Origin: Bradyrhizobium sp.
GTDB lineage: Bacteria; Pseudomonadota; Alphaproteobacteria; Rhizobiales; Xanthobacteraceae
Assembly: GCF_004799405.1 (NCBI RefSeq)
Contig: NZ_SSMW01000011.1
Location: 32,568-96,567 of the forward strand
Length of the DNA: 64,000 bases
Direction of reading: 5' to 3'
The notes under the pieces were generated by a model. That model was not told the DNA's origin. It saw only the letters and a list, made by a program, of their open reading frames with translations, and ran no database searches. The first letter of the stretch is position 1, and every line of letters begins with the position of its first letter. Positions 1-9,348 of the stretch are shown here, one piece after another. The position numbers and the translations under genes are program-made.

Positions 1-769
1 GCGGATGCGGATCGTAGCCTTCGAGCACGAAGTCCTGGTAGCGGAACGCGAAGATGTCCTTCACCGCGGGATTGATTTTCATCACCGGCAGCGGGCGCGT
101 CGGACGCGTCAGTTGCAGCCGGGCCTGCTCAAGGTGATTTAAATAGAGATGCGCGTCGCCGAGCGAGTGAACGAAGTCGCCGGGCTTCAGGCCCGTCACC
201 TGCGCGACCATCATGGTCAGCAACGCATAGGACGCGATATTGAAGGGCACGCCGAGAAAAACGTCGGCCGAGCGCTGGTAAAGCTGGCACGACAATTTGC
301 CGCCCGCGACATAGAACTGAAACAGGCAATGACAGGGCGGCAACGCCATCTTGTCGACATCGGCCGGATTCCACGCGGTTACGATCAGACGCCGCGAATC
401 CGGGTTGCGTTTGATCATGTCGATGACATTGGAGATCTGGTCGATGCTGCGCCCGTCGGGCGCCGGCCACGACCGCCATTGCGAGCCATAGACCGGGCCG
501 AGGTCGCCATTGGCATCGGCCCATTCGTCCCAGATCGAGACGCCGTTATCCCTGAGGTATTTGATGTTGGTGTCGCCGGCGAGAAACCACAGCAGTTCGT
601 GCACGATCGATTTCAGCGGCAGCTTCTTGGTGGTCAGCATCGGGAAACCCGCGGCCAGATTGAAGCGCATCTGGTGTCCGAAGATCGACAGCGTGCCGGT
701 GCCGGTACGGTCGCGCTTCTCCGCGCCGTCGCTGAGGATCCGTTCAAGCAGATCGTGATACTGATTCAT
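1..769 (-). CDS. thyA: Thymidylate synthase (C-terminus cut by window edge)
   Basis: Converts dUMP to dTMP using methylene-tetrahydrofolate, in the cytoplasm. The minus-strand reading frame starts at the ATG at 769 ([12 protein letters not shown]) and stays open to base 1. It contains the folate- and nucleotide-binding features of Thy[12 protein letters not shown] near the N-terminus, the active-site Cys in [12 protein letters not shown], the [18 protein letters not shown] block, and [12 protein letters not shown] near the end. About 256 codons are present, and ThyA is usually about 264, so only the last 8 or so residues are missing. No neighbour suggests an operon on the visible side; the next gene (a chromate transporter half) is 141 bases upstream on the same strand. 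Identity is secure. Confidence 0.97.
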   Translation of the reverse strand, partial: MNQYHDLLERILSDGAEKRDRTGTGTLSIFGHQMRFNLAAGFPMLTTKKLPLKSIVHELLWFLAGDTNIKYLRDNGVSIWDEWADANGDLGPVYGSQWRSWPAPDGRSIDQISNVIDMIKRNPDSRRLIVTAWNPADVDKMALPPCHCLFQFYVAGGKLSCQLYQRSADVFLGVPFNIASYALLTMMVAQVTGLKPGDFVHSLGDAHLYLNHLEQARLQLTRPTRPLPVMKINPAVKDIFAFRYQDFVLEGYDPHP

Positions 770-910
770 GGCGTGACGTTGTGAACCCCTGGGAACGGGC
801 GAAACTAGCGGTCGGAGCGGCCGGTCGACAGCGGCGATTCGGCTGATGCCACCGATTATACCCGGAAAAATGACTATCCGGCCTATAAACGGCAAGGGCA
901 GGATCCAGGG

Positions 911-1444
911 TCAGATAAGCCCGGCAAAACCCAGGCAGCCGCCGGCCAGCAGCAGCCAGAACGGATTGAGCCGGGTCGCAAAGGCAAGCCCCGCGGCGGC
1001 AACCGTGAACAGGGCGGCCGGCCAGGCCCGATCCGAGGTCTGCGCCAAAATCAGGCCGCTGGCGGCCATCAACCCGATCGAAAGCGGAACCAGCGCGGTC
1101 TGAATAAGGGCGGGCCAGCGCGAATGGCTCGATCGCCTGAGCAGCCGGCTCACATAATAAGCGAGGATCGCGGTCGGGCCGCACATCGCAAGCGTTGCCA
1201 CCAGCGCTCCGGCAATGCCGCCGACGGAATAGCCGATCAGGGTCACGATCAGCACATTCGGTCCCGGCGACAACTGCGATATCGCAAACACGTCGGCGAA
1301 TTGCTTGTCGGTCATCCAGTGCTGAACATCGACCGCCACCCGGTGCATTTCCGGAATCGCGGAATTCGCGCCACCCACCGCAAACAGCGACATCAACCCG
1401 AACGTCCATGCCAGCGTCAGAACAGGGTTGCCATCCGGATTCAT
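911..1444 (-). CDS. Chromate transporter, half-size (second of a pair)
   Basis: A 177-residue membrane protein of the CHR (chromate ion transporter) family, short-chain type. The ending of each half-repeat is recognisable: a MSLFAVGGANSAIPEMHR segment near the N-terminus, then a SQLSPGPNVL motif, which corresponds to the conserved FxxxPGP motif of ChrA. About five hydrophobic segments follow. In the short-chain subfamily two such halves are encoded by adjacent genes and are thought to act together. Its start codon overlaps the stop codon of the upstream half by four bases (ATGA), which suggests translational coupling. The substrate is assigned by family only; chromate or another oxyanion such as sulfate is possible. 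Confidence 0.85.
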   Translation of the reverse strand: MNPDGNPVLTLAWTFGLMSLFAVGGANSAIPEMHRVAVDVQHWMTDKQFADVFAISQLSPGPNVLIVTLIGYSVGGIAGALVATLAMCGPTAILAYYVSRLLRRSSHSRWPALIQTALVPLSIGLMAASGLILAQTSDRAWPAALFTVAAAGLAFATRLNPFWLLLAGGCLGFAGLI

Positions 1445-2046
1445 GCCGCGGCCCGCCGGCGCATGACATAGGTGATGGCGATGCTGACCGGGATCGCCGC
1501 CAGCAATACGGCGGCCAGCGGCAGCCGCAATATGCCGATGGCGACGAACACGGCGGCCATGACGACCAGCGCGACCAGATCGCGGCGCTTGACCAGCGGC
1601 GTCATCATCCGGAACACCACGGAAAACAGCAGGCCGACCGCCGCGCAGGACACCCCGGCCAGGATATGCCGCAGCGCTTCGATTTCACCGAAGCGCTGAT
1701 AGAGCGCGGCCAGGATCGTCATGATGACCACGGGCGGACCGAGCAGCCCGGTGAAGGCGGCGATGCCGCCGAGAACGCCGCGAAACCGCGATCCGAACAC
1801 CATCGTGAAATTGACGATGTTCGGGCCGGGCAGAAAATGGCACAGCGCGAAGGTTTCGTTGAATTCGTCGGCGGTCATCCAGCGGTGCTTTTCGACGATG
1901 CCGCGCCGCGCAAAGGGCAGCACACCTCCGAAGCCCGCGACCGACATCCCGGCGAACGCCACGAACAGGTCGACCAGTCCGGGCGGCGGTGATGTCAGGA
2001 TATCGGGCGCCGGAACGGCGGCCGGCGGCGAATCCGGGGGCATCAC
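1441..2046 (-). CDS. Chromate transporter, half-size (first of a pair)
   Basis: A 201-residue CHR-family membrane protein and the first gene of a two-gene unit. After a proline-rich cytoplasmic N-terminus of about 20 residues it shows the family signature GMSVAGFGGVLPFARR (around residues 33-48) and CHFLPGPNIVNF (the PGP motif). Several hydrophobic helices follow, and the protein ends in a basic RRRAAA tail. It overlaps the next half by four bases. The pair is read away from the tmRNA gene, so the roughly 130 bases between them probably hold two divergent promoters. Assignment to the family is firm; chromate efflux itself is inferred from the family name. Confidence 0.85.
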   Translation of the reverse strand: MMPPDSPPAAVPAPDILTSPPPGLVDLFVAFAGMSVAGFGGVLPFARRGIVEKHRWMTADEFNETFALCHFLPGPNIVNFTMVFGSRFRGVLGGIAAFTGLLGPPVVIMTILAALYQRFGEIEALRHILAGVSCAAVGLLFSVVFRMMTPLVKRRDLVALVVMAAVFVAIGILRLPLAAVLLAAIPVSIAITYVMRRRAAA

Positions 2047-2174
2047 CGAGATTTAGAACGGCGGCTCCGCAAGGCCAACCCAAATTCGGCGTATTCCACC
2101 CCTGCGGGAGGCGTTCCGGGCCCGAATAGGCCTTTCATGGGCTCTATTTTTCTCAACATTTGGGCCCTATATTG

Positions 2175-2500
2175 AGGGGGCCGGTTCGCCGGCTATGGAA
2201 ATAAATTGCCGTCGCAATAAACCGTTCGGACCCGGGGGCAGCACCCGGCGCCTCCACCCAAGCCCGCCCGCGAAAAGCGCGGGTTTCGGCGGGGGCGAAA
2301 CAGGATCGACGAGGGCGTAAAGGGCGTGTTTTTTCCCGGTATGGTTCCGCCGTTATCGGGCTATGCAATAGTTGCAAACGACAACTATGCTCCGGTTGCT
2401 CAGGCCGCGTAAGCGGTTTGAAAAACCAAGTCTAAAGTCCTGATGGGTTAAGCTCCATTTGGCGGGGTTCGGAGGCACCTGGCAACAGAAGCCTCCACTT
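2175..2500 (+). ncRNA. ssrA: Two-piece (circularly permuted) transfer-messenger RNA
   Basis: The tmRNA rescues stalled ribosomes and adds a degradation tag. As in other alphaproteobacteria the gene is permuted: the acceptor piece comes first and the coding piece second. The acceptor piece ends with a T arm (stem CCGGG 2232-2236 with CCCGG 2244-2248, 7-base loop) and the strand CGCCTCC (2249-2255). This pairs, with one G-U, with GGGGGCG (2291-2297) at the start of the coding piece, which continues with the conserved AAACAGGATCGACG. The tag frame is at 2374-2412. A 6-bp hairpin (GGAGGC 2471-2476 with GCCTCC 2491-2496) lies near the 3' end. The intervening spacer (about 2261-2290) must be removed by processing. 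Outer boundaries are estimates. Confidence 0.93.
2374..2412 (+). other. ssrA: tmRNA proteolysis tag frame (ANDNYAPVAQAA)
   Basis: The resume codon is GCA at 2374. Twelve codons follow, giving A-N-D-N-Y-A-P-V-A-Q-A-A, and TAA is at 2410-2412. The AANDNYA-type start and the Ala-Ala end match alphaproteobacterial tags. The N-terminal half of the tag is the part bound by SspB, whose gene follows 161 bases after the estimated end of the RNA; the C-terminal AA is the ClpX-binding degron. Confidence 0.95.
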
Positions 2501-2661
2501 CATTTGTGTCAAAGTCGGCCATTGTGCTGGAATTTTCACCACCGGCGGCAACGACTGCTGACCTTGCGCCGCGACCGGGGTAGCATGCGCAAAGGCCGCG
2601 AGTCGGGCCACGGACCAGCCGCCGATTCGCCGGTGGCAACTGAACGCGACAGGATCGACCA

Positions 2662-3165
2662 ATGGCGACCGACCACATCCGATACGACGTACTGGCGCGC
2701 GATGCGTTGCGCGGGATGCTGCGCCGCGTATTGACCGACGCCGCCGAACACGGCCTGCCCGGCGAGCATCATTTCTTCATCACCTTTTTCTCCACCGCCG
2801 AGGGCGTCAAGCTGCCGCCGCGGCTATTGGCGCAGCATCCGCAGGAGATGACCATCATTCTCCAGCACCAGTTCTGGGACCTGACGGTGACGGAGGATCG
2901 CTTCGAGGTCGGCCTGTCGTTCGGTGGAATTCCCGAGCGCCTGGTGGTTCCATTCAATGCCATCAAGAGCTTCCTGGATCCGTCGGTGCCATTCAGCCTC
3001 GAGTTCCAGCCGGCCGATGAGGAAACACCGGAGGCAAAACTTCCGGCTGCTGCTGCGCCGGCAGCCCTGACGGTTCAGACACCCGCGGCCGAAAATCAGG
3101 ACGGACCGGCAAAGCCGAGCGAGGGCGCCGAAGTGGTGCGGCTGGATCGCTTCCGCAAGAAATAA
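2662..3165 (+). CDS. sspB: SspB-like ClpXP adaptor (alpha type)
   Basis: This adaptor binds ssrA-tagged proteins and delivers them to the ClpXP protease. The 167-residue protein has the SspB fold region in its first 110 residues (a helix MLRRVLTDAAEHG, then LPGEHHFFITFFS, MTIILQHQFWDLTV and FEVGLSFGGIPERLVVPF). A disordered, Ala/Pro-rich linker follows, and then a short C-terminal stretch, VVRLDRFRKK. In SspB such a tail after a flexible linker docks on ClpX, although this one is more basic than the E. coli version. It starts at the ATG at 2662, with AGGA just upstream. It lies directly downstream of ssrA, its own substrate tag, and upstream of fumC. Family assignment is strong. Confidence 0.9.
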   Translation: MATDHIRYDVLARDALRGMLRRVLTDAAEHGLPGEHHFFITFFSTAEGVKLPPRLLAQHPQEMTIILQHQFWDLTVTEDRFEVGLSFGGIPERLVVPFNAIKSFLDPSVPFSLEFQPADEETPEAKLPAAAAPAALTVQTPAAENQDGPAKPSEGAEVVRLDRFRKK

Positions 3166-3270
3166 TCCCGGCGCAATAAACGCGCATCACCGTGTAGAGT
3201 GAACATGCCGCGACCGCGCGGAACGGGCATCGCCCGGCTCCGGGGCGGCCTCGCGTAACGGACATGATTC

Positions 3271-4689
3271 ATGGCTCGATCGGCAACTCCATCGCGACCC
3301 GGTTCTACACGCTCCGAGACCGACAGCTTCGGTCCGATCGAGGTCGCGGCCGATCGCTACTGGGGCGCGCAGACCGAGCGCTCCAGGCGGAATTTTCGTA
3401 TCGGCCGCGACCGGATGCCGATTGGAATCGTTCACGCGCTCGGCATCGTCAAGCTGGCATCGGCGGAAACCAACCGCGAGCTTGGGCTGCTCGACCAGCG
3501 CCGCGCCCGCGCCATCGTCCGCGCCGCGCGCGAGGTGATCGACGGCAAGCTCGACGATCATTTTCCGCTGGTGGTCTGGCAGACCGGCTCCGGCACCCAA
3601 ACCAACATGAACCTCAACGAGGTGATCGCCAATCGCGCCAACGAATTGCTCGGCGGCGAACTCGGCGCCAAGCGGCCGGTTCATCCCAACGATCACGTCA
3701 ATATGAGCCAGTCGTCGAACGACTCGTTCCCGACGGCGATGCACATCGCGGCGGCAGCAAGCATCGTCGCCGATCTCATTCCGGCACTCGGCGGGTTGCT
3801 GCGCGCGCTGCGCAAGAAGCAAAAGGCATTCGCGCATATCGTCAAGATCGGCCGCACCCACACCCAGGACGCGACGCCGCTGACGCTCGGCCAGGAATTT
3901 TCCGGCTACGCCGCGCAGGTCGAAAGCGGCATCGCGCGGCTGCGCGAGGCGGTCAGGAATCTATATCCGCTGGCGCAAGGCGGCACCGCCGTCGGCACCG
4001 GTCTCAATTCCAAGCCGAAATTCGCTCGCCTGTTTGCCAGGCAGGTCGCCAAGCTGACCAAGCTGCCGTTCACCAGCGCGCCCAACAAATTCGAGGCGCT
4101 GGCCTCCAACGACGCCTACGTGTTCGCCCACGGCGCCATCAATTCGATGGCGACCGGCCTGTTCAAGATTGCCAACGACATCCGCCTGCTGGGTTCGGGT
4201 CCGCGTTCCGGCCTTGGCGAATTGATCCTGCCCGAGAATGAACCGGGCTCCTCGATCATGCCGGGCAAGGTCAACCCGACGCAGTCCGAAGCGGTGACCA
4301 TGGTTTGCTGCCAGGTGTTCGGCAACCACACCGCTATCACCGTCGCAGGCAGCCAGGGGCACTTTGAGTTGAACGTCTACAAGCCGGTGCTGGCATATTG
4401 TATGATGCATTCCATCCAATTGATGTCGGATGTGGTGCGCTCCTTCACCGAGCATTGCGTCGAAGGAATACGCGCCGACGAAAAACGCATTCGGGAACTG
4501 ATGGAACGCTCGCTGATGCTGGTGACCGCGCTGGCGCCGAAAGTCGGTTACGACAACGCCGCCAAGGTCGCGAAATCCGCCCACGCCCGTGGCACGACCT
4601 TGAAAGAAGAGGCTGTGCGGCTGGGCTTTGTCACCGCCGCGGAGTTCGACCGGCTGGTGCAGCCGGACAAAATGACACACCCCGGCTGA
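3271..4689 (+). CDS. fumC: Class II fumarate hydratase
   Basis: Interconverts fumarate and malate in the TCA cycle; a cytoplasmic, iron-independent tetramer. At 472 residues it has the normal length. The substrate-binding loop GSGTQTNMN is at about 106-114, the [12 protein letters not shown] block at about 144-155, the catalytic-lysine region [17 protein letters not shown] lies in the middle, and the superfamily signature [11 protein letters not shown] is at 326-336. The first 15 residues are a non-conserved extension, so the true start could be slightly downstream, though no better start with a ribosome site is visible. It follows sspB by 105 bases on the same strand. Confidence 0.96.
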   Translation: MARSATPSRPGSTRSETDSFGPIEVAADRYWGAQTERSRRNFRIGRDRMPIGIVHALGIVKLASAETNRELGLLDQRRARAIVRAAREVIDGKLDDHFPLVVWQTGSGTQTNMNLNEVIANRANELLGGELGAKRPVHPNDHVNMSQSSNDSFPTAMHIAAAASIVADLIPALGGLLRALRKKQKAFAHIVKIGRTHTQDATPLTLGQEFSGYAAQVESGIARLREAVRNLYPLAQGGTAVGTGLNSKPKFARLFARQVAKLTKLPFTSAPNKFEALASNDAYVFAHGAINSMATGLFKIANDIRLLGSGPRSGLGELILPENEPGSSIMPGKVNPTQSEAVTMVCCQVFGNHTAITVAGSQGHFELNVYKPVLAYCMMHSIQLMSDVVRSFTEHCVEGIRADEKRIRELMERSLMLVTALAPKVGYDNAAKVAKSAHARGTTLKEEAVRLGFVTAAEFDRLVQPDKMTHPG

Positions 4690-4959
4690 TGCTCGCGAAT
4701 CTATCCTCGGGACGCACGGCCTGTTGTTATGTTGTAGTTCATGACGGCGAACACGAAGGCCGCTCAGCTATCGCCGTTGCGCGAGGCCGTGTAAGAGCAA
4801 AAAAGTTTTCGTTTTCGGAAGGCGGAACATTTTTTTGATGCTATCACAGGGCGACCACGGGGATTTTCCGGGAATGACGACCGAGCCGACCTGTCGCGAC
4901 CACTCACGCATTCGCAAAAGTGTCGTATGCCTCCAACTCGTCGCATCATGAGGACAGGC

Positions 4960-5148
4960 ATGGGGGACATCGTCAGTCTGAAGCGGTTCAGGAAGCGCGC
5001 CGAGCGGCATCGATCGGAGCAACAGGCCGAAACCAACCGGGCGCGGTTCGGCCGTACCAAATCCGAACGCGCGATCGACGAACAGCGCGGCAAACGCGCC
5101 AGCGAGTTACTGGATCAGCATCGAATCGACGGCGAGGACGCGTCATGA
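4960..5148 (+). CDS. Small basic protein, DUF4169 family
   Basis: A 62-residue, highly charged protein beginning MGDIVSLKRFRKR. The central NRARFGRTKSERA and the ending LLDQHRID resemble the DUF4169 family of small alphaproteobacterial proteins with no assigned function. The start at 4960 is chosen because it matches the family N-terminus and has GAGG 7 bases upstream; an ATG 33 bases earlier is in frame but lacks a ribosome site. The stop codon overlaps the start of the next gene by four bases (ATGA). The Arg/Lys-rich helical composition suggests nucleic-acid contact, but that is only inference. Confidence 0.75.
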   Translation: MGDIVSLKRFRKRAERHRSEQQAETNRARFGRTKSERAIDEQRGKRASELLDQHRIDGEDAS

Positions 5149-5396
5149 AATCGCCTGTCGTGAAACGCTCGATCGTGGTCGGGGGTCACAAGACCAGCGT
5201 CAGCCTCGAAGAGGCGTTCTGGAACGGCATGAAGGAAATTTCGGGACTGCGCGACATGACGCTGTCCGAACTGGTGGGCGAAATCGACAGAAACCGCCAG
5301 CAGGGCAACCTGTCTTCCGCCATACGTCTGTTCGTCCTCGATTATTTCCGGACCCGCGCGATGTCTGCCACTGCGGAGCCGAAGCCGCAAGGCTAG
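5145..5396 (+). CDS. Ribbon-helix-helix domain protein
   Basis: An 83-residue protein beginning MKSPVVKRSIVVGGHKTSVSLEEAFWNG. The short beta strand followed by TSVSLEEAFW and two helices (LSELVGEIDRNRQ, LSSAIRLFVLDYF) is typical of a MetJ/Arc-type ribbon-helix-helix DNA-binding domain of the alphaproteobacterial RHH_4 kind. It is translated from an ATG overlapping the DUF4169 stop codon, so the two are probably made together. It ends 80 bases before the convergent AsmA gene. No toxin-like partner other than the DUF4169 protein is next to it. DNA targets are unknown. Confidence 0.8.
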   Translation: MKSPVVKRSIVVGGHKTSVSLEEAFWNGMKEISGLRDMTLSELVGEIDRNRQQGNLSSAIRLFVLDYFRTRAMSATAEPKPQG

Positions 5397-5476
5397 CTGA
5401 CGGATGTTTCGCCATCCCTGCTTGAGGACATCTCCAGCATCTATCGGCCCCGCGCCAGCCAGAACCCCGATCCCGG

Positions 5477-8400
5477 CTATGGATTGGCCGCCGGCGGCGT
5501 CAACACCAGCGGCTGCCGAGGCCTGGGCTGCCGTACCGGCGCCGGCGCGGGACGCACCTCGATCGGCGGCGGCAACGGCGCCGCCTGCTGGCTCACAACA
5601 GGTGCATTGGGGCCCGGCGGTACGGCCGGCGGACGCGGAGCACTCACCCTGGGCTTCGGTACAGGCCGGCGCGGATCGCGGCCTGGAGCTGGAACATCGG
5701 TAAGCGGTTGGCCCGGCAAAACCGCGAACTGCGCTCCGGCCGGAGGCTGCGCAGACGCCGGCGGCGGAAGCGAAGCCGGCAATGCCGGCGGCTGATCTCC
5801 GCGCTCGATCGAATCCAGCCGGCGGGTCTCGCGATCGATCGCCCTTACCGCCAGCCACGACGACAGCGCCGCAACGTCGACGGTGCGATCGAGCGCGTCG
5901 GGGGAGCCCGCCGCGAACAGTTGAATTTCCGGACGGCTGGCCGCGGGTCCCGTCGCCGTCGAGGCAAGGCTGGCGCGAATATCGGCCTGGTCGGCGGGAA
6001 TATCGTAGCCACCCGATATGATGGCGCGGCCGCCTTCGGCATCGAGCGTAGTGGCGCCGACGCGAATCCGGCCGTCCCGGACATTGAATGGAATCTGCGC
6101 CGAAGCCACCGACAGCGCGCCGGCCGACAATACCGGCTCGACGATCTTCCGCAGCTTGGCGTCATCCGTCGCCCGTCCGTCGTCGCTGGCGCGGATCGCA
6201 ACATCGAAGGCGCGCGGATCAAGCCCGGCGATGCGGGCGGATTCCAGCGTCACGATTCCGCTTCCGGACAACGCGCCCGTCAGCGCCGACGCGCTGCGGC
6301 CCAGGCTCGCCAGCGTCATCTGCATCGAGACGCGGCCCCCGGGCATCGCCAGCGCGCGATAACGCAGCGCCGCACCATCGACGCCGCTGAGCTGAACGCG
6401 CGCATTGAGCGTAATTCCGTTCGCGGCCGGCTTCGCGTCGATACTGGCCGTCGCCTCGCCGCCACCGATCGTGCCCTTGATGCCGTCCAGGGTCAGCGAT
6501 TGGCCATCGCTCCTGACCGTGCCGCTTACCGGGCGCAACTCGCCGCCGCCTGGCAGTTCGCCGCGCAGCGCCTGGAACGCGATGCGGCCGCGCCAGCCCT
6601 TCAACAATCCGGAACCGAGCGGCTCGGCGGCGTCGCGCCCGGCGGCGCCGATGGCAAAAGCAAGAGCCGGTGCGAGATCCAGCGTGTCGAGGCCGATTTC
6701 GCCTTCGACGTTCCTCTGGTCGTCAAGCGTCACCGAAAGGCGCCCGCGCAGCCGCGAACCTGACATCGCGCTGTCGAGATCGTCGAAGGTCAATTTGTCG
6801 CCCGCCAGCGAAACCCGCGACGACAGGCTGATGTTTTGCGTAAAGGTGTCGGATGGCTTGAGATCGAACAGCGGCGCGAGATTGGCGGCGCGAACCCTGA
6901 GATTGACGCTGGCTTGGGGCTCCGACGCCCACGGTTCGGCGCTACCCTGCGCGTCCGCATCCAATCCGCTCCCCGACAACCTGACCTTCAATCGCAACGG
7001 CGCACGCCACATGCCGGTCGCCGAAGCCTCGAATTGCGCCGGGCCTTCGGCCGCGATCGCGCGATCGAGCCCCAAAAGGGCCAGCAGCGAGCGGCCGCGC
7101 TCCGACGACAATTTTGATTCAACGCCAATCTCGCCGCGCCGAAGCGCGTCGAGATCGATCCCGCGCAGGGCGGCGATATCGGGCTGCGCCGTGATCGTGG
7201 TGACGCCCTTGAACTGCGGCGTATCAAGGTCAAGAACGGCGCGCGCATTGGCACGATCTGCATGGTCGGAATTCTTGTCGAGATCGAGCGTCAGTTTGAG
7301 GTGCGCCGGACCCGGAACGGCTTCCATCGCACTGAACCGCGACGCCAGCGCCGGCGCGAACGGCGCGATCAGTCCGGTGATCTGATCGAGCGATGCCGAG
7401 CTTGCATTCAGCGTCAGTTTTCCGGTTGCATTGCCGCGGTCGAAATTGCCGGCACCTTCCGTCGTCACGCCGCCGGCCTCGCCGATCTTCAACTGCTCCA
7501 GCGCGATCGTCTTCGGGCCGTAACCCAGCTTCGCGGTGAACGGACGTAACTCCTGGCCCGCCGAGGTGGCGCGGCCGATATCCAGCGCCAGCCGCGCCTC
7601 CTCCGGCCACTCCGCTTGCGCGCCCGCCAGCGAACGGACGAATGCCGTCGCGGCATCGAGATCGAGACGTTCGGCCTTCAACTCCGCATCGAAACGGGAG
7701 CCGCCGCCGGCGGTTTGGTTCGAAACCGCAACCCGCCCTTCGACCGCGCCGCCGTCGATTTCGGCGTTCATGGCTTCGATGGCCACGCGGTCCGCGGTCA
7801 CCGTTAGATCGCCGCGCAGGCGCAGCGGCTTCTGACTGCGATAGGTGACCTCGCCGCGACCCTGCAGCCATGCCGTCAGGACATCGGGATCGCCGGACTC
7901 GACGCTGAGCGCACCGTTGAAATTGCCGGACGGACCGGGCTGCGCAACGGCGCCGGTCAGCGACACCGTGGTGGCGCCGGGGGCGCGAAAATCCAGCCGG
8001 TCGATCGACCAGGATTTTGTATCGGCATGCACCTCGGCGCCGAGATTCTGCAGCGGTCGTCCGCCCAGCATGATCTGTTCGGAGCTGAATTCGATTTGCG
8101 CCGGAATCGGCGCCCGCGGGATCGCCGTCAGCAGCGCGCGCAGCCCCGGCAACAATCGCATCGGCTCGACGGCGTTATTGTCCCGGGCGGCAAACCTGTC
8201 GGCATCGAGTTGCCGCGCCGAGAGCATGGCATGGAGCAATGGCGATGCGCCAAGGCGAATGTCCGCCGCACCCGAAAATTTCAGCGCGGTCTCTTCGGAG
8301 CCGTAGCTGGTCTCGAGTTGCTCAAGCCGCGCGGCGGCGGGGTCGGCCTTGACCCTGGCCGATATTCGCCACGGCGTCGGCGATGCATCGTCGGCGGCGC

Positions 8401-9142
8401 CTCTCGCTTTGGTTGCGGCCGGTGCAGCCAGCATCAAGGCGCCTTCGAAGCGGGGCGCCCGCGCCTCGAAACTGAGCACGCCATCGAGATCGGCGGACAA
8501 TGCGCGCGCGCCAGGATCGATGTTGAGATGAATGCGCGTGCCGTTTCCGTCGACGCTCTGGCCTGATGACACCCGAAACGGGTAGCGCGTTCCCGACAGC
8601 ATGAAGTTGCCATCGCCCCGCACCGAGCCGGCCAGCGAGCGCACATCGCCGCTGAAGGCGATATCGTTCAGTTCGAGCGTGCCGTGGCTGGCGGCGTCAT
8701 GCAGCGCGATGCGGCCGGTCAGGTTCAGGCGATCGATCGCTAGCGACCCCAGATTGAACTTCCCGGTCGATGCCGGCCAATCGATCCGGCCCGAGGAATC
8801 GAGTCCGAGATCAAGTCCCATGCCGTTGATCGTCAGCTCGTCGGCGCGCCATTCGCCGCGCATCAGCGAACCCAGGCTGAACTCGACATCGAGTTTGTCG
8901 GCGCGGACCTTGCCGAGATCATTGGCGCCGCCGACAGTCACCGAGCGCAGCCGCAGCGACGGTGTCGGCAGCAGGCGCGCGTCCAGCGCGCCGGCGACGC
9001 GCACGGGCGCGCCGATCACCCGCGTGGCTTCAGCCTCGAACTGCGGCCGGAACTGGTTCCAGTCGATGAAATACGGCCCGACCAACGCGGCAATCAACGC
9101 AATGATAAAAGCAATCGCCAATCCGAGCAGCGTCGTCTGCAC
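5477..9142 (-). CDS. AsmA family protein, very large
   Basis: A 1,221-residue envelope protein. It starts with one transmembrane helix (LLGLAIAFIIALIAALVGPYF) followed by IDWNQFRPQFEAEATRVIGAPVRVAGALDARLLPTPSL, cited here in part, which is the AsmA N-terminal signature. A long beta-rich body follows, with many repeating GxLxx units, and the protein ends in a proline-rich tail of about 120 residues. AsmA-like proteins are anchored in the inner membrane, reach into the periplasm and are implicated in lipid transport and outer-membrane homeostasis. The GTG at 9142 is chosen because GGGAGA lies 4 bases upstream and the transmembrane helix begins at once; an ATG 48 bases further up would add a poorly conserved extension. 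It stands alone, convergent with the ribbon-helix-helix gene. Confidence 0.85.
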   Translation of the reverse strand: MQTTLLGLAIAFIIALIAALVGPYFIDWNQFRPQFEAEATRVIGAPVRVAGALDARLLPTPSLRLRSVTVGGANDLGKVRADKLDVEFSLGSLMRGEWRADELTINGMGLDLGLDSSGRIDWPASTGKFNLGSLAIDRLNLTGRIALHDAASHGTLELNDIAFSGDVRSLAGSVRGDGNFMLSGTRYPFRVSSGQSVDGNGTRIHLNIDPGARALSADLDGVLSFEARAPRFEGALMLAAPAATKARGAADDASPTPWRISARVKADPAAARLEQLETSYGSEETALKFSGAADIRLGASPLLHAMLSARQLDADRFAARDNNAVEPMRLLPGLRALLTAIPRAPIPAQIEFSSEQIMLGGRPLQNLGAEVHADTKSWSIDRLDFRAPGATTVSLTGAVAQPGPSGNFNGALSVESGDPDVLTAWLQGRGEVTYRSQKPLRLRGDLTVTADRVAIEAMNAEIDGGAVEGRVAVSNQTAGGGSRFDAELKAERLDLDAATAFVRSLAGAQAEWPEEARLALDIGRATSAGQELRPFTAKLGYGPKTIALEQLKIGEAGGVTTEGAGNFDRGNATGKLTLNASSASLDQITGLIAPFAPALASRFSAMEAVPGPAHLKLTLDLDKNSDHADRANARAVLDLDTPQFKGVTTITAQPDIAALRGIDLDALRRGEIGVESKLSSERGRSLLALLGLDRAIAAEGPAQFEASATGMWRAPLRLKVRLSGSGLDADAQGSAEPWASEPQASVNLRVRAANLAPLFDLKPSDTFTQNISLSSRVSLAGDKLTFDDLDSAMSGSRLRGRLSVTLDDQRNVEGEIGLDTLDLAPALAFAIGAAGRDAAEPLGSGLLKGWRGRIAFQALRGELPGGGELRPVSGTVRSDGQSLTLDGIKGTIGGGEATASIDAKPAANGITLNARVQLSGVDGAALRYRALAMPGGRVSMQMTLASLGRSASALTGALSGSGIVTLESARIAGLDPRAFDVAIRASDDGRATDDAKLRKIVEPVLSAGALSVASAQIPFNVRDGRIRVGATTLDAEGGRAIISGGYDIPADQADIRASLASTATGPAASRPEIQLFAAGSPDALDRTVDVAALSSWLAVRAIDRETRRLDSIERGDQPPALPASLPPPASAQPPAGAQFAVLPGQPLTDVPAPGRDPRRPVPKPRVSAPRPPAVPPGPNAPVVSQQAAPLPPPIEVRPAPAPVRQPRPRQPLVLTPPAANP

Positions 9143-9348
9143 GGCGTCTCCCCTTGAGCACGCACCGGCTCCACCTGCCTTGCGGAGCATGGCGCCATCC
9201 GGTCGCGAGGCAGCATAGACCTTCGCAAGGGAGAGCCGAAACCAATTGCCGCCGGCCGCGCTGAAATCAACGCCGGAGCCACGTCATATATAAAGACAAC
9301 TGTGGCGAAGTCACAGCAGCGCGGCTGGCGACGGCTTCGGGGGCCGCG

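Noticed and set aside
2153..2772. Minus-strand open frames over and beside the tmRNA
   Set aside because: They overlap a structured RNA gene and the start of sspB and have no ribosome site or family match.
4690..4959. Gene between fumC and the DUF4169 gene
   Set aside because: Open frames here are short, opposite strand or lack ribosome sites and any recognisable sequence.
5708..8566. Long plus-strand open frames opposite the AsmA gene
   Set aside because: They are typical GC-rich antisense frames with no domains, ribosome sites or normal residue use; the minus-strand AsmA protein explains the coding signal.
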